Assembly: GCF_900100155.1 (NCBI RefSeq)
Contig: NZ_FMTP01000001.1
Span: 620,001 to 684,000 of the forward strand
Length of the DNA: 64,000 bases
Origin: Ancylobacter rudongensis
GTDB taxonomy: Bacteria > Pseudomonadota > Alphaproteobacteria > Rhizobiales > Xanthobacteraceae
Reading direction: 5' to 3'
Made by a program: the position numbers and the translations under genes. The notes under the pieces were generated by a model. The model did no database searches. It was not told the origin of the DNA and saw only the letters and a list, made by a program, of their open reading frames with translations. Shown here piece after piece: positions 55,358 to 64,000 of the stretch (positions are counted from its first letter, which is position 1; each line of letters begins with the position of its first letter).

Positions 55358-56278
55358 ATGCTTGATATCGGCTGGACGGAATTTCTCGTCATCGGCGTGG
55401 TCGCCCTCGTGGTGATCGGCCCGAAGGAGCTGCCGCGCGTGCTGCGCTCGATGGGGCAGGGCGTGCGCAAGCTGCGCCATATGGCGGGCGAGTTTCAGGG
55501 GCAGTTCAACGAGGCGCTGCGCGAGGCCGAGCTGTCCGACCTCAAGGACAGCGTGAGCGGGCTGCGCAGCGACCTGTCCGGCCTGGCGAGCAATGCCCGC
55601 GAGACCATCTCCAAGGCGCTGCCGACCAACCCGCTGCCGACCAACCCGCTGCAGGATATCGAAGCCGATCTGAAGGCCCCGACCGGCAGCGTCGAGGCGG
55701 GCACCGGCCTGCCGCCGGCCGAGACGGCGGAGGCCGCGCTGCCGCCGCCTGGCGATCTGGAGCCGCACCCGTTCGAGACGGTGGAGGACGAGGTTCGCAG
55801 CGCCACTGCCGGGCTTGAAGCGACGGCCCCGGCTACTGCCGCGACGCCCTCGCCCGCCGCGCCCGACTCTGCCGCCCCCCGGCCGCAGACGGCAGCCGCC
55901 CCTGCGGAGGCTGCCAAGCCCGCCGACACTCCCAAGCCCGCCGACGCGATCAAGCCCGTCGACGCGATCAAGCCCGTCGAAACGATCAAGCCGGGCGCGC
56001 CCGATGCCGCCGTCACGCCGGCCGCGAAGCCGAAGCGGGTGCGGGCCGTCGCTGCGGCCGACACGCCGTCGGCCGAGGCGCCAAAGCCCGCTCCCCGCCG
56101 CGCGGCGCGCAAGCCTGCGGCGGCAGCGGAAGCGGCCGAGCCGGAACTGTTCGAGGCGGTCGCCTCGCTGGATCAGGGCGCGCCTGCCGAGCGCGCCGCC
56201 AAGCCAGCCGCTAAACGGGCCACCAAGCCGCGCGTCAAGGCCAAGCCGGCCTCCGGCAATGAAGGGCCGGCCACATGA
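55358..56278 (+). CDS. tatB: Twin-arginine translocase subunit B
   Basis: A 306-residue TatB; the usual core (membrane helix [20 protein letters not shown] and amphipathic helix) takes only the first 90 or so residues. The rest is a Pro/Ala/Lys-rich tail with two tandem repeats in DNA: a 15-bp unit twice (LPTNP) and an 18-bp unit four times (KPADAI-like). TatB receives twin-arginine signal peptides with TatC. Long TatB tails are common in Rhizobiales. It overlaps tatC by four bases. Confidence 0.93.
   Translation: MLDIGWTEFLVIGVVALVVIGPKELPRVLRSMGQGVRKLRHMAGEFQGQFNEALREAELSDLKDSVSGLRSDLSGLASNARETISKALPTNPLPTNPLQDIEADLKAPTGSVEAGTGLPPAETAEAALPPPGDLEPHPFETVEDEVRSATAGLEATAPATAATPSPAAPDSAAPRPQTAAAPAEAAKPADTPKPADAIKPVDAIKPVETIKPGAPDAAVTPAAKPKRVRAVAAADTPSAEAPKPAPRRAARKPAAAAEAAEPELFEAVASLDQGAPAERAAKPAAKRATKPRVKAKPASGNEGPAT
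55919..55990 (+). repeat. 18-bp tandem repeat in tatB tail
   Basis: Four units of 18 bp, CCCGCCGACACTCCCAAG, CCCGCCGACGCGATCAAG, CCCGTCGACGCGATCAAG and CCCGTCGAAACGATCAAG. Units two and three differ at one base, so the array expanded recently. They encode [24 protein letters not shown] segments. Confidence 0.9.
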
Positions 56279-57066
56279 GCCAGGATGAAATCGACGCCTC
56301 GAAGGCGCCGCTGATCGAGCACCTGATCGAGCTGCGCTCGCGGCTCATCAAGTCGCTGATCGCGTTCTTCATCGCCTTCTTCGCCTGCTTCATGCTGGGC
56401 AAGTTCATCTACAACATCCTGCTCTGGCCCTATGAGTTCGCGGCCGGCGGCACCGAGCATGTGAAGCTCATCTACACCGCGCCGCAGGAATTCCTGTTCA
56501 CCCAGATCAAGCTCGGCATGTTCGGGGCGGCGTTCATCTCCTTCCCGATCGTGGCGACGCAGATCTATATGTTCGTCGCGCCGGGGCTCTACAGCCACGA
56601 GAAGAACGCCTTCCGCCCCTATCTGGTGGCGACGCCGGTGTGCTTCCTGATCGGGGCGGCCTTCGTCTATTTCGTCGCCATGCCGCTGGCGATGACCTAT
56701 TTCCTCTCCATGCAGCAGCTGGCCGGGCCGGGTACGCCCGAGATTTCCATGCTGCCGCAGGTCAGCGAGTATCTGTCGCTGATCATGACGCTGATCTTCG
56801 CCTTCGGCATCTGCTTCCAGCTGCCGGTCATTCTCACCCTTCTGGCGCAGATCGGGGTGGTGACGTCTGACCAGCTGAAGAAGGCGCGGCGCTACGCCAT
56901 TGTCGGCGTGTTCGTCGCTGCGGCGGTGCTGACCCCGCCCGACGTGGTTAGCCAGTTCGCCCTCGCCATCCCGACGCTGCTTCTCTACGAGGTCTCGGTC
57001 CTGCTGGTGCGCATGGTCGAGAAGAAGAAGCGCGCGGCGGAAGCCGCCGCCGACGCCGCCGTCTGA
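56275..57066 (+). CDS. tatC: Twin-arginine translocase subunit C
   Basis: A 263-residue six-helix protein that recognises twin-arginine signals. The N-terminal [20 protein letters not shown], the loop [20 protein letters not shown] and [20 protein letters not shown] are classic TatC segments. It starts inside the tatB stop (ATGA). A family 1 palindromic repeat lies 12 bases after its stop, before serS. Confidence 0.96.
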   Translation: MSQDEIDASKAPLIEHLIELRSRLIKSLIAFFIAFFACFMLGKFIYNILLWPYEFAAGGTEHVKLIYTAPQEFLFTQIKLGMFGAAFISFPIVATQIYMFVAPGLYSHEKNAFRPYLVATPVCFLIGAAFVYFVAMPLAMTYFLSMQQLAGPGTPEISMLPQVSEYLSLIMTLIFAFGICFQLPVILTLLAQIGVVTSDQLKKARRYAIVGVFVAAAVLTPPDVVSQFALAIPTLLLYEVSVLLVRMVEKKKRAAEAAADAAV

Positions 57067-57078
57067 GGCGGCGGAGGC

Positions 57079-57168
57079 GTCATCCCGGAGCGGCCGGCAG
57101 GCCGTATCCGGGATCGTGTGACATACAGGCGGACGATCCCGGCTCTCGCTTTGCTCGGCCGGGATGAC
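57079..57168. repeat. Dispersed palindromic repeat, family 1, copy G
   Basis: GTCATCCCGGAGCGGCCGGC on the left, GTATCCGGGATCG, GACGATCCCGGCTCTCGC and a closing GGCCGGGATGAC. It is one of two copies between genes that point the same way (tatC and serS). Confidence 0.85.
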
Positions 57169-57299
57169 ATCCGTGTGTGATGGCCAATCGTCCGCACGCG
57201 CTTTAACAGGCGCCGCACTTGTCCCCGCCTTCCTGATTGGCTACGTCCCTGCAGTCCCGGCGCGAGGCCGGGAGCGGCGCGTTTGAAGGCGAGACTGCC

Positions 57300-58736
57300 A
57301 TGCACGACATCAAGTGGATCCGCGAGGAGCCCAATGGGCTCATCAACGCGCTGGTGCGGCGCGGGACGTCCTCGGAGGAGGCGACGGCGCTGGTCGACGG
57401 GCTGATCGCCCTCGACGAGACCCGCCGCGCCGGCATCGCCGAGCTGGAAGTGTTGCAAGCCCGCCGCAACGCCGCCTCGAAGGAGATCGGCGCCGCCAAG
57501 AAAGCGGGCGAGAACGACCGGGCCGAGGCGCTGATGGCCGAGGTCGGGGCGCTGAAGACGGACATTCCCGCGCTGGAAGAGCAGGTGAAGGCGGCCGAAG
57601 GCGAGCTGCACAACCGCCTCGCCGCCATTCCCAACGTGCCGCTGCCCGAGGTGCCGGAAGGCGCCGACGAGCACGGCAATGTTGAGATCGCGCTGGTCGG
57701 CCAGAAGATCGGCTTTCCCTTTGTCGCCAAGCAGCATTTCGAGATCGGCGAAGGCCTCGGCCAGATGGATTTCGAGGCCGCCGCCAAGCTGTCCGGCGCC
57801 CGCTTCGTGGTGCTGAAGAACAAGCTGGCGCGTCTGGAACGCGCTATCGGCCAGTTCTTCATCGACACCCACACCGAAGAACACGGCTACACGGAAGTCG
57901 CGCCGCCCATTCTGGTGAACGACGCCGCCATGTTCGGCACGGCGCAGCTGCCGAAGTTTCGGGATGATCAGTTCACGGCGATACGTCAGACGTCGCTTCA
58001 AGAACAGGTCAAGGTGGGCCTAGAGCGCGCTGAAGCTCGGCTCCATGATCAAGGCATTACGGGAGTTGCGTTCCGTCAGGCTTTTGACGGCTACTTCCTT
58101 GAGGAGGCGAACAAGGCTCAAACGGATGCGCTCTGGCTCATCCCCACCGCCGAAGTTCCGCTGACCAATCTCGTCGCCCAGTCCATCCTGTCCGAGGAAG
58201 AGCTGCCGCTGCGCTTCACCGCGCTCACCCCCTGCTTCCGCGCCGAGGCGGGGTCGGCGGGGCGCGATACGCGCGGTATGATCCGCCAGCACCAGTTCAA
58301 CAAGGTGGAGATGGTCTCCATCACCACGCCGGAACAGTCGGGCGACGAGCATGAGCGCATGCTCGCCTGCGCGCAGGCGGTGCTGAAGAAGCTCGGCCTG
58401 CATTTCCGGGTGGTGACGCTCTGCACCGGCGACATGGGCTTCGCCTCGGCCAAGACCTATGACATCGAGGTCTGGCTGCCGGGGCAGAACGCCTTCCGCG
58501 AGATTTCCTCCTGCTCCACCTGCACCGATTTCCAGGCGCGGCGGATGAATGCGCGCTACCGCCCGGCGGGCGCCAAGGCGCCGCGCTACCTGCACACGCT
58601 CAACGGTTCGGGCGTCGCGGTCGGCCGCGCGATGGTGGCGATCCTGGAGAACTACCAGAACGCGGACGGCTCGGTCACGGTGCCTGACGTGCTGGTGCCC
58701 TATATGGGCGGGCTGACGCGGATCGAGAAGAACTGA
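57300..58736 (+). CDS. serS: Serine--tRNA ligase with an extra insertion
   Basis: Charges tRNA-Ser (and tRNA-Sec). The 478-residue protein has the N-terminal coiled-coil arm (about 30-110) and a class II core with motif 2 [20 protein letters not shown] and motif 3 [12 protein letters not shown]. Typical SerRS is about 425-430 residues. The excess lies between LPKF (217-220) and LIPTAEV (280-286): 59 residues where E. coli has about 20. This stretch (57961-58140) is 56.7% GC by count against 78% in 58201-58260, and uses rarer codons. The frame is intact. ATG 57300 opens [11 protein letters not shown]. Confidence 0.93.
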   Translation: MHDIKWIREEPNGLINALVRRGTSSEEATALVDGLIALDETRRAGIAELEVLQARRNAASKEIGAAKKAGENDRAEALMAEVGALKTDIPALEEQVKAAEGELHNRLAAIPNVPLPEVPEGADEHGNVEIALVGQKIGFPFVAKQHFEIGEGLGQMDFEAAAKLSGARFVVLKNKLARLERAIGQFFIDTHTEEHGYTEVAPPILVNDAAMFGTAQLPKFRDDQFTAIRQTSLQEQVKVGLERAEARLHDQGITGVAFRQAFDGYFLEEANKAQTDALWLIPTAEVPLTNLVAQSILSEEELPLRFTALTPCFRAEAGSAGRDTRGMIRQHQFNKVEMVSITTPEQSGDEHERMLACAQAVLKKLGLHFRVVTLCTGDMGFASAKTYDIEVWLPGQNAFREISSCSTCTDFQARRMNARYRPAGAKAPRYLHTLNGSGVAVGRAMVAILENYQNADGSVTVPDVLVPYMGGLTRIEKN

Positions 58737-58749
58737 CGCGGCCCGGTGG

Positions 58750-58842
58750 CGTCATCCCGGACGCGCCGCCGGCGCGATCCGGGACCGCGTGAAGTCGGAG
58801 AGCGATCCCGGCTCTGCGGCTTCGCCTCCGGCCGGGATGACG
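58750..58842. repeat. Dispersed palindromic repeat, family 1, copy H
   Basis: GTCATCCCGGACGCGCCGCC on the left, CGATCCGGGACCGCG, GAGCGATCCCGGCTCTGCGG and GCCGGGATGACG at the end. It lies between serS and surE, which point the same way, and begins 13 bases after the serS stop. Confidence 0.85.
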
Positions 58843-58865
58843 TTGTATGAAAGGCGAGGGCCGAG

Positions 58866-59654
58866 ATGCGTATTCTGGTGACGAATGACGACGGCATCCA
58901 CGCGCCGGGGTTGGAGGCCTGCGCCCGCATCGCCCGGGCGCTCTCCGACGATGTGTGGGTGGTGGCCCCGGAAACCGACCAGTCCGGCGTCTCGCATTCG
59001 CTCTCGCTGTCCGACCCGCTGCGGCTGCGGCAGGTGGAGGAAAAGCGCTTCGCCCTGAAGGGCACGCCCACCGATTGCGTCATCATGGCGGTGCGGCACA
59101 TCCTCGCCGACCACAAGCCCGACCTCGTGCTGTCCGGTGTCAATCGCGGCCAGAACGTCGCCGAGGATGTCGGCTATTCCGGCACGGTGGCCGGCGCCAT
59201 GGAAGGCACGGTGCTCGGCATCCCCTCGGTGGCGCTGTCGCAGGCCTATGGCTTCGAGACCAAGAAGGCCCCGCCCTATGATGTCGCCGAGCACTGGGGC
59301 CCGCAGGTGATCCGCACCCTGCTGGAGGAGGGCATTCCGCCCGGCATCGTTGTCAATGTGAACTTCCCCAACCGCCCGGTGCACGAGGTGCGCGGCATCG
59401 CCGTGACGGCGCAGGGCCGGCGCGACCAGGACCTCTTGCGCATCGACGGGCGGGCCGACGGGCGCGGAAATCCCTATTACTGGATCGCCTTCGAGAAGCG
59501 TATCTTCGAGACGGTGAACGGTTCGGACCTGCATGCGCTCGACGAGGGCTGCATCTCCGTCACGCCGCTGCGTCTCGACATGACCGACGAGCCGATGATG
59601 ACCCGGCTTGCCCAGGTTTTCGCGAAGCCTGTTGTCGCACACACGCCGCGCTGA
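58866..59654 (+). CDS. surE: 5'/3'-nucleotidase SurE
   Basis: A 262-residue metal-dependent phosphatase that dephosphorylates nucleoside monophosphates and short polyphosphates. The metal site is [16 protein letters not shown] (Asp8, Asp9), with the downstream serine in [10 protein letters not shown] and the asparagine in [19 protein letters not shown]. All are present. pcm follows 41 bases later; the surE-pcm-LysM lipoprotein order is widely conserved. Confidence 0.96.
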   Translation: MRILVTNDDGIHAPGLEACARIARALSDDVWVVAPETDQSGVSHSLSLSDPLRLRQVEEKRFALKGTPTDCVIMAVRHILADHKPDLVLSGVNRGQNVAEDVGYSGTVAGAMEGTVLGIPSVALSQAYGFETKKAPPYDVAEHWGPQVIRTLLEEGIPPGIVVNVNFPNRPVHEVRGIAVTAQGRRDQDLLRIDGRADGRGNPYYWIAFEKRIFETVNGSDLHALDEGCISVTPLRLDMTDEPMMTRLAQVFAKPVVAHTPR

Positions 59655-59695
59655 GGCATGGGCCCGCCGTTCCGGACAGGGCAGGGAGGTCGCCG

Positions 59696-60352
59696 GTGAG
59701 CGGCGCCGAGAAGAGCGAGGATCTGCAGCGCGCCGAGCTGCTGCTGGCGCTGCGCAAGCGCGGGCTGCGCGAGCGGCAGGTGATGCGCGCCATGGAGCAG
59801 GTGCCGCGCGAGCGCTTCGTCGAGCCGGCCTTCCGTCCCATAGCCTGGCAGGATCTCGCTCTGCCGATCGATTGTGGCCAGACCATCAGCCAGCCGACCG
59901 TGGTGGCGCTGATGACCGAGGCGCTGGAACTCGGCCCCTCGCACAGCGTACTGGAGGTGGGCACCGGCTCGGGCTACCAGACCGCCATCCTCGCCAATAT
60001 CGCCGGCCATGTGGTGACTCTGGAGCGCTTCCGCACGCTGGCGGAGTCCGCCGCGCGCCGGCTCGCCTCGCTGGGCATCGCCAATGTCGAGGTGCTGGTC
60101 GCCGACGGGCGGGAGGGCGCTCCCCAGCGCGCGCCGTTCGATCGCATCATCCTCACTGCTGCGGTGGAGGAGGTGCCGCCGGCGCTGTTCGAGCAGTTGG
60201 CCATGGGCGGCATTCTCGTCGCCCCGGTCGGCCCGCCCGACGGCACGCAGTTTCTCATGCGCTACCGGCGCGGATTGCAGGGGCTGGAGACGCGCGAACT
60301 CGGGCTGGTACGGTTCGTGCCGATGCTGCCCGGTGTCGCGGTAGTGCTCTGA
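59696..60352 (+). CDS. pcm: Protein-L-isoaspartate O-methyltransferase
   Basis: A 218-residue repair enzyme that methylates isoaspartyl residues in aged proteins. QTISQPTVVALMTEAL (near residue 62) and the SAM motif VLEVGTGSGYQTAILA (near 85) are canonical, unlike the variant protein at 33062. The start is GTG 59696 with GGGAGG upstream. It lies between surE and the LysM/M23 lipoprotein gene. Confidence 0.94.
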   Translation: MSGAEKSEDLQRAELLLALRKRGLRERQVMRAMEQVPRERFVEPAFRPIAWQDLALPIDCGQTISQPTVVALMTEALELGPSHSVLEVGTGSGYQTAILANIAGHVVTLERFRTLAESAARRLASLGIANVEVLVADGREGAPQRAPFDRIILTAAVEEVPPALFEQLAMGGILVAPVGPPDGTQFLMRYRRGLQGLETRELGLVRFVPMLPGVAVVL

Positions 60353-60396
60353 GAATGCCGGGAATCCGCCATTTTTCCTGACGTGTCGGGTTCGGC

Positions 60397-60412
60397 TTAA
60401 GCGGCTGTTTAC
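60397..60412 (+). promoter_or_regulatory. Candidate CtrA box upstream of the LysM/M23 gene
   Basis: TTAA-GCGGCTG-TTTAC differs from the CtrA consensus TTAA-N7-TTAAC by one base. It lies about 50 bases before the start of a probable division-related wall protein, a sensible target, but a match this short can arise by chance. Confidence 0.35.
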
Positions 60413-60460
60413 CTGTACGACGCATTAATCTCCCCGAGTCCAGCGTTCGGGTGGGGTGCG

Positions 60461-61699
60461 ATGCGTAAATTTCTGACAGCGTCCGGTAACGGTCCCCTCA
60501 TGCGGATTTCCTTCGTCGTCCTGACGGCGGGAGGAATGGCCGCGTGCAGTGCTGATTCCGCCCGGTTCAGCAGCAATCCCAACTCAAATCCCTTTGCGTC
60601 ATCGCCGACCTATACCGGCTCGGTGGCCGCCGCCCCGACGGGCGCGGTGCAGAGCGCGCCGATGGCGGGCTCGTCGACGGGTGGCGTGCCTCTGGCGCCG
60701 ATCGGCCAGCCGGTGGCCCAGGCCGCGCCCGCCCCCTACGGTGCCCCGGCTCCTTATGGCGCCCCCGCCCCCTATGGCACGCCGGTGGCGAACGCCCCCT
60801 ATGGCGCCCCGACCCAGCTTTCCGCTGCCCCGACCTATGTGCCGCCGGCGGCCGCGCCGCAGCCGGCCTATGGTGGCACGCAGCCGCTCTATGGCAGCCA
60901 GCCGCAGCCGCTGCAGGCGCCGGTGGCCGCCGCCCCGGTACGCACGCCCGCCCCGCAGGTTGCGGCCAGCGGCGGTTCGCATGTGGTTGCGCCGGGCGAG
61001 ACGCTGAGCTCGATCGCCCGCAATTACGGCCTGACGCGCACCGAGCTGGCCAATGCCAACGGCATCGACTTCAACACCATGGTGCGGATCGGCCAGAAGC
61101 TGACCATTCCGGGCGCCTCGGGCGGGGCGGTGATCGCCGCCGCGCCGAAGCCCGCCGCCACGCCGGCAACGCCGAAGCCGACGCCTGTTGTCGCCACCGC
61201 GCCCGCGAAGCCCGCTGTCGCGCCGGTCGCCCAGGCGTCGGCCGGGCCGAAGCCGCAGACCATCGCCGCCGTCAAGCCGTCCGAGACGCCGGACGAGATC
61301 CGCACCGCCACGGCGGCCGGTCCGCAGTTCCGCTGGCCGGTGCGCGGCCGCGTTATCTCCGGCTTCGGGCCCAAGCCCGGTGGCCAGCAGAATGAGGGTA
61401 TCAACATCTCGGTGCCGGAAGGCACTGCGGTGAAGGCGGCCGAGGACGGCGTCGTCGCCTATGCCGGCAGCGAGCTGAAGGGCTATGGCAATCTCGTCCT
61501 CATCAAGCACGCCGATGGCTGGGTCACGGCCTATGCCAATAACAGCGCGCTGGAAGTGAAGAAGGGCGACACCGTCAAGCGCGGCCAGGTGATCGCCAAG
61601 GCCGGCCAGACCGGCAATGTCACCTCGCCGCAGCTGCATTTCGAGATCCGCAAGGGCTCGCAGCCGGTCGACCCCTCGCAATATCTCGCCGGTCTCTGA
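60461..61699 (+). CDS. Lipoprotein with LysM and degenerate M23 (LytM) domains, NlpD/DipM-like
   Basis: A 412-residue lipoprotein; the lipobox is GGMAAC (Cys at about residue 29). A Pro/Tyr/Gly-rich linker with APYGAP repeats (about 90-125) leads to one LysM domain (about 170-216; HVVAPGETLSSIARNYGLT) and a C-terminal M23 domain (about 290-412). The zinc site is lost: the first ligand position reads NEGINIS and the last reads QLHFEI where catalytic enzymes have HLHFE. Such degenerate LytM proteins activate amidases at the septum (NlpD, EnvC, DipM). Follows surE-pcm. Confidence 0.88.
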   Translation: MRKFLTASGNGPLMRISFVVLTAGGMAACSADSARFSSNPNSNPFASSPTYTGSVAAAPTGAVQSAPMAGSSTGGVPLAPIGQPVAQAAPAPYGAPAPYGAPAPYGTPVANAPYGAPTQLSAAPTYVPPAAAPQPAYGGTQPLYGSQPQPLQAPVAAAPVRTPAPQVAASGGSHVVAPGETLSSIARNYGLTRTELANANGIDFNTMVRIGQKLTIPGASGGAVIAAAPKPAATPATPKPTPVVATAPAKPAVAPVAQASAGPKPQTIAAVKPSETPDEIRTATAAGPQFRWPVRGRVISGFGPKPGGQQNEGINISVPEGTAVKAAEDGVVAYAGSELKGYGNLVLIKHADGWVTAYANNSALEVKKGDTVKRGQVIAKAGQTGNVTSPQLHFEIRKGSQPVDPSQYLAGL

Positions 61700-61794
61700 C
61701 CGCCGCATTCCCCTCGGGCGGACTCAATGCCCCTGCGGCGGAGCGATGCGCTCCGCCTCATCCATCCGGCGCGACGCTAGGACCTTGGCGCCGG

Positions 61795-62691
61795 TCAGCG
61801 CGGGGCGGCCGGCGGTTCGGACAAGGACACGCCCAGCCGCCCCGCGACATCCTGCACATATTGCCACGCCGTCCGGCCCGAACGCGCCCCGCGCGTGGTC
61901 GACCATTCCAGCGCTTCCTGCCGCAGCGTGTCCGGCGCAATGGGGATGGCGAAATGGGCGACGTAGCTGTCGATCATCGCGAGATAATCGTCCTGGCTGC
62001 ATTTGTGGAAGCCGAGCCACAGGCCGAAGCGGTCGGAGAGCGAGACTTTTTCCTCCACCGCTTCGCCGGGATTGATCGCGGTCGAGCGCTCATTCTCCAC
62101 CATCTCGCGCGCCAATATGTGGCGCCGGTTGGAGGTGGCGTAGAAGATCACATTCTCCGGGCGCCCCTCGATGCCGCCTTCCAGCACCGCCTTCAGCGAT
62201 TTGTACGAGGTGTCGTCGGCGTCGAAGGACAGGTCGTCGCAGAAGATGACGAATCGGAACGGCGCCGGCCGCACCAGGCTCATCAGCGCCGGCAATGTCT
62301 CGATGTCCTCGCGGTGAATTTCCACCAGCTTGAGCGGCGGCTTGCCCTCGCGCGCCATCTCGGCGTTGACCGCGGCGTGAGCCGCCTTGACCAGCGAGCT
62401 CTTGCCCATGCCGCGCGCGCCCCACAGCAGGGCGTTGTTGGCCGGCAGGTCGCGGGCGAAGCGCAGCGTGTTGTCCATCAGCAGGTCGCGGGTGCGCTCG
62501 ATTCCCTTGAGAAGCTCCATCTCGACCCGGCTGACTCGCGGCACCGCTTCAAGCCGGCGCTCGTCGGCGTGCCAGATGAAGGCGTCGGCCTGGGTGAAGT
62601 CGGCGGTGGCGGCGCGGGCGGGGGCAAGGCGTTCGAGCGCCTCGGCGATGCGGGTGAGAACGACGCCGAGATCGGCCGGTGTGTGGGTCAT
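61795..62691 (-). CDS. AAA-type ATPase, DUF815 family
   Basis: A 298-residue P-loop ATPase. Walker A is GARGMGKSSLVKAAH (about residues 92-106), Walker B is FVIFCDDLSF, and a sensor-like ATSNRRHI follows. This matches DUF815, a widespread family whose function is not known. In related genomes it sits next to the LysM lipoprotein and yajC genes, as here. It converges with the LysM gene across 95 bases. Confidence 0.9.
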   Translation of the reverse strand: MTHTPADLGVVLTRIAEALERLAPARAATADFTQADAFIWHADERRLEAVPRVSRVEMELLKGIERTRDLLMDNTLRFARDLPANNALLWGARGMGKSSLVKAAHAAVNAEMAREGKPPLKLVEIHREDIETLPALMSLVRPAPFRFVIFCDDLSFDADDTSYKSLKAVLEGGIEGRPENVIFYATSNRRHILAREMVENERSTAINPGEAVEEKVSLSDRFGLWLGFHKCSQDDYLAMIDSYVAHFAIPIAPDTLRQEALEWSTTRGARSGRTAWQYVQDVAGRLGVSLSEPPAAPR

Positions 62692-62885
62692 GATGGGCTC
62701 CTCCGCCTGCGGGAATAGCCATTGCGCCGGCGCACGACAAGCAGAACCGTAACGTCTGGTACGCCATAGCGCGCCTGTGACCCCGCTGCGGCCGACGGCG
62801 TTTGCATTCGGCGGGAGCGTCAGTATAGTCCGCGCCGCTTCGCCGGGCCTTTCGCCCGCCTTCGATCGACGGACAAGGAACCGAC

Positions 62886-63227
62886 ATGTTGATTACGCCC
62901 GCCTATGCGCAGGCCGCCCCCATGGGCGGCGGTACCGACATGCTGATGTCGCTGCTGCCTTTCGTGCTGATCTTCGTGATCATGTATTTCCTGATTCTGC
63001 GCCCGCAGCAGAAGAAGGTGAAGGCGCACCAGGAAATGGTGAAGAGCGTTCGTCGCGGCGACACCGTCGTCACCACGGGCGGGCTGATCGGCAAGGTCTC
63101 GCGGGTGATCGACGACAGCGAGATCGAGCTGCAGGTGTCGGAGGGCGTGAAGATCCGCCAGCTGCGCGGCATGATCTCCGAGGTTCGCGCCAAGGGCGAG
63201 CCGGCCAAGGAAGATACCGAGTCCTGA
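62886..63227 (+). CDS. yajC: Preprotein translocase subunit YajC
   Basis: A 113-residue protein with one membrane helix (LLPFVLIFVIMYFLILRPQQ, about residues 22-41), then KKVKAHQEMVKSVRRGDTVV and VVTTGGLIGKV. YajC associates with SecDF and aids protein export. It is 49 bases before secD, the usual order. Divergent from the DUF815 gene. Confidence 0.95.
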   Translation: MLITPAYAQAAPMGGGTDMLMSLLPFVLIFVIMYFLILRPQQKKVKAHQEMVKSVRRGDTVVTTGGLIGKVSRVIDDSEIELQVSEGVKIRQLRGMISEVRAKGEPAKEDTES

Positions 63228-63276
63228 GCGCTGACCTCTTGCGGCCGTAACCGCTCGGGCGGCCGGAAGGAACCCC

Positions 63277-64000
63277 ATGCTTTACTTCTCGAAATGGAAG
63301 GCGTTCGCGATCCTGGCGGTCTCGGCCATCATCTGCTTGATGGCCGTGCCCAGCCTGCTGTCGCAATCCGCCTATGACAGCCTGCCCAGCTTCCTCCAGC
63401 GCAAGATCGTGCTGGGCCTCGACCTTCAGGGCGGGTCCTACATCGTCCTGCAGGTCGACGCCCAGTCGGTGCGCAAGATCCGCCTAGAGCAACTGCGCGA
63501 CGACGCGCGCCGCGTCCTGCGCGATGCCAAAATCGGCTATACCGGCCTTGCCATCCAGGGCGAGGCGGTCGAGGTGCGGATCCGCGAGGGTCAGGATGTC
63601 GAGGCGGCGCTGACCCAGCTGCGCACGCTGGCGCTGCCGATCGGCGGCGCGATGGCGACCGCCGGACAGCTCGACACCGATGTCTCGCGCGATGGCAACA
63701 CCATCGAGCTGGCACCGACCTCGGCCGGCGTCCAGGCTCGCACCATCCAGGCGGTGTCGCAGTCGATCGAGATCATCCGCAAGCGCATCGATCAGCTCGG
63801 CACCACCGAGCCCTCGATCCAGCGCCAGGGCGCCGACCGCATCCAGGTGCAGGTGCCGGGCCTGCAGGACCCCTCGCGGCTGAAGGCCCTGCTCGGCCAG
63901 ACCGCGCAGCTGACCTTCCGCCTCGTCGACAACACGATGAGCCCGCAGCAGGCGCTGCAGGGCCGCGCCCCGGCCGGGACGGAAGTCCTCACCTCGCAGG
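63277..64000 (+). CDS. secD: Protein translocase subunit SecD (partial, cut by window end)
   Basis: The first 241 residues of SecD. The N-terminal membrane helix is FAILAVSAIICLMAVPSLL, followed by the conserved LGLDLQGGSYIVLQVD and a long periplasmic domain including IEIIRKRIDQLGTTEPSIQR. SecD with SecF uses the proton gradient to complete secretion. GGAAGG precedes ATG 63277. The frame stays open to the window end. Confidence 0.95.
   Translation, partial: MLYFSKWKAFAILAVSAIICLMAVPSLLSQSAYDSLPSFLQRKIVLGLDLQGGSYIVLQVDAQSVRKIRLEQLRDDARRVLRDAKIGYTGLAIQGEAVEVRIREGQDVEAALTQLRTLALPIGGAMATAGQLDTDVSRDGNTIELAPTSAGVQARTIQAVSQSIEIIRKRIDQLGTTEPSIQRQGADRIQVQVPGLQDPSRLKALLGQTAQLTFRLVDNTMSPQQALQGRAPAGTEVLTSQ

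Overview
The window is a high-GC chromosomal segment of an alphaproteobacterium, almost certainly order Hyphomicrobiales (Rhizobiales). A Xanthobacteraceae-like genus such as Ancylobacter, Starkeya or Xanthobacter is plausible but not proven. The case rests on ExoR, a PopZ-type polar organiser, DUF3126, a BTLCP-type transglutaminase-like protease and the nagZ-scpAB-tatABC-serS-surE-pcm-LysM/M23 order. Coding density is high. I see no CRISPR array, insertion sequence, prophage or rRNA operon.

Layout. 1-17000: the start of a ribbon-helix-helix gene cut by the window edge (N-terminus like PutA), a luciferase-like oxidoreductase, a drug/metabolite exporter, an FAD monooxygenase with a small zinc-finger protein, an alpha/beta hydrolase, cysE, DUF3126, a gamma-carbonic-anhydrase-like protein, a GNAT enzyme, a BTLCP protease, a rhomboid, a CBS protein, folE-hisI, a NifU-like scaffold, yidD and thrS. 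17245-25553: a signalling block. It holds a receiver-SpoIIE phosphatase, a hybrid kinase with two receivers, a single-domain regulator, a Na/phosphate cotransporter, and on the other strand an NCS2 permease with a C-terminal RsbW-like domain followed by a STAS protein and an RsbW-type kinase. 26080-29971: a promoter, a cobalamin riboswitch and a BtuFCD-type ABC importer, followed by a methyltransferase gene broken by a 4-bp tandem duplication. 30344-32580: tRNA-Asn, an MsbA-type exporter and tRNA-Cys.

33062-49225: a PIMT-like protein and TolC, PopZ, ValRS, MgtC-like, IlvD overlapping ExoR, exonuclease III, an A-type Fe-S carrier with MTA/SAH nucleosidase, dGTPase and ArgRS. 49316-64000: a cell-envelope and division block with a SPOR protein, NagZ, ScpAB, an orphan FbpC-like ATPase, TatABC, SerRS with an unusual low-GC insertion, SurE, Pcm, a LysM/degenerate-M23 lipoprotein, a DUF815 ATPase, YajC and the start of SecD.

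A dispersed palindromic repeat of about 80-95 bp occurs seven times, always just after a gene and mostly between converging genes. A second repeat type sits beside one copy. The strongest leads for new biology are the permease-RsbW-like fusion beside a complete partner-switching set, the B12-riboswitch transporter with a frameshifted methyltransferase, and the SerRS insertion.
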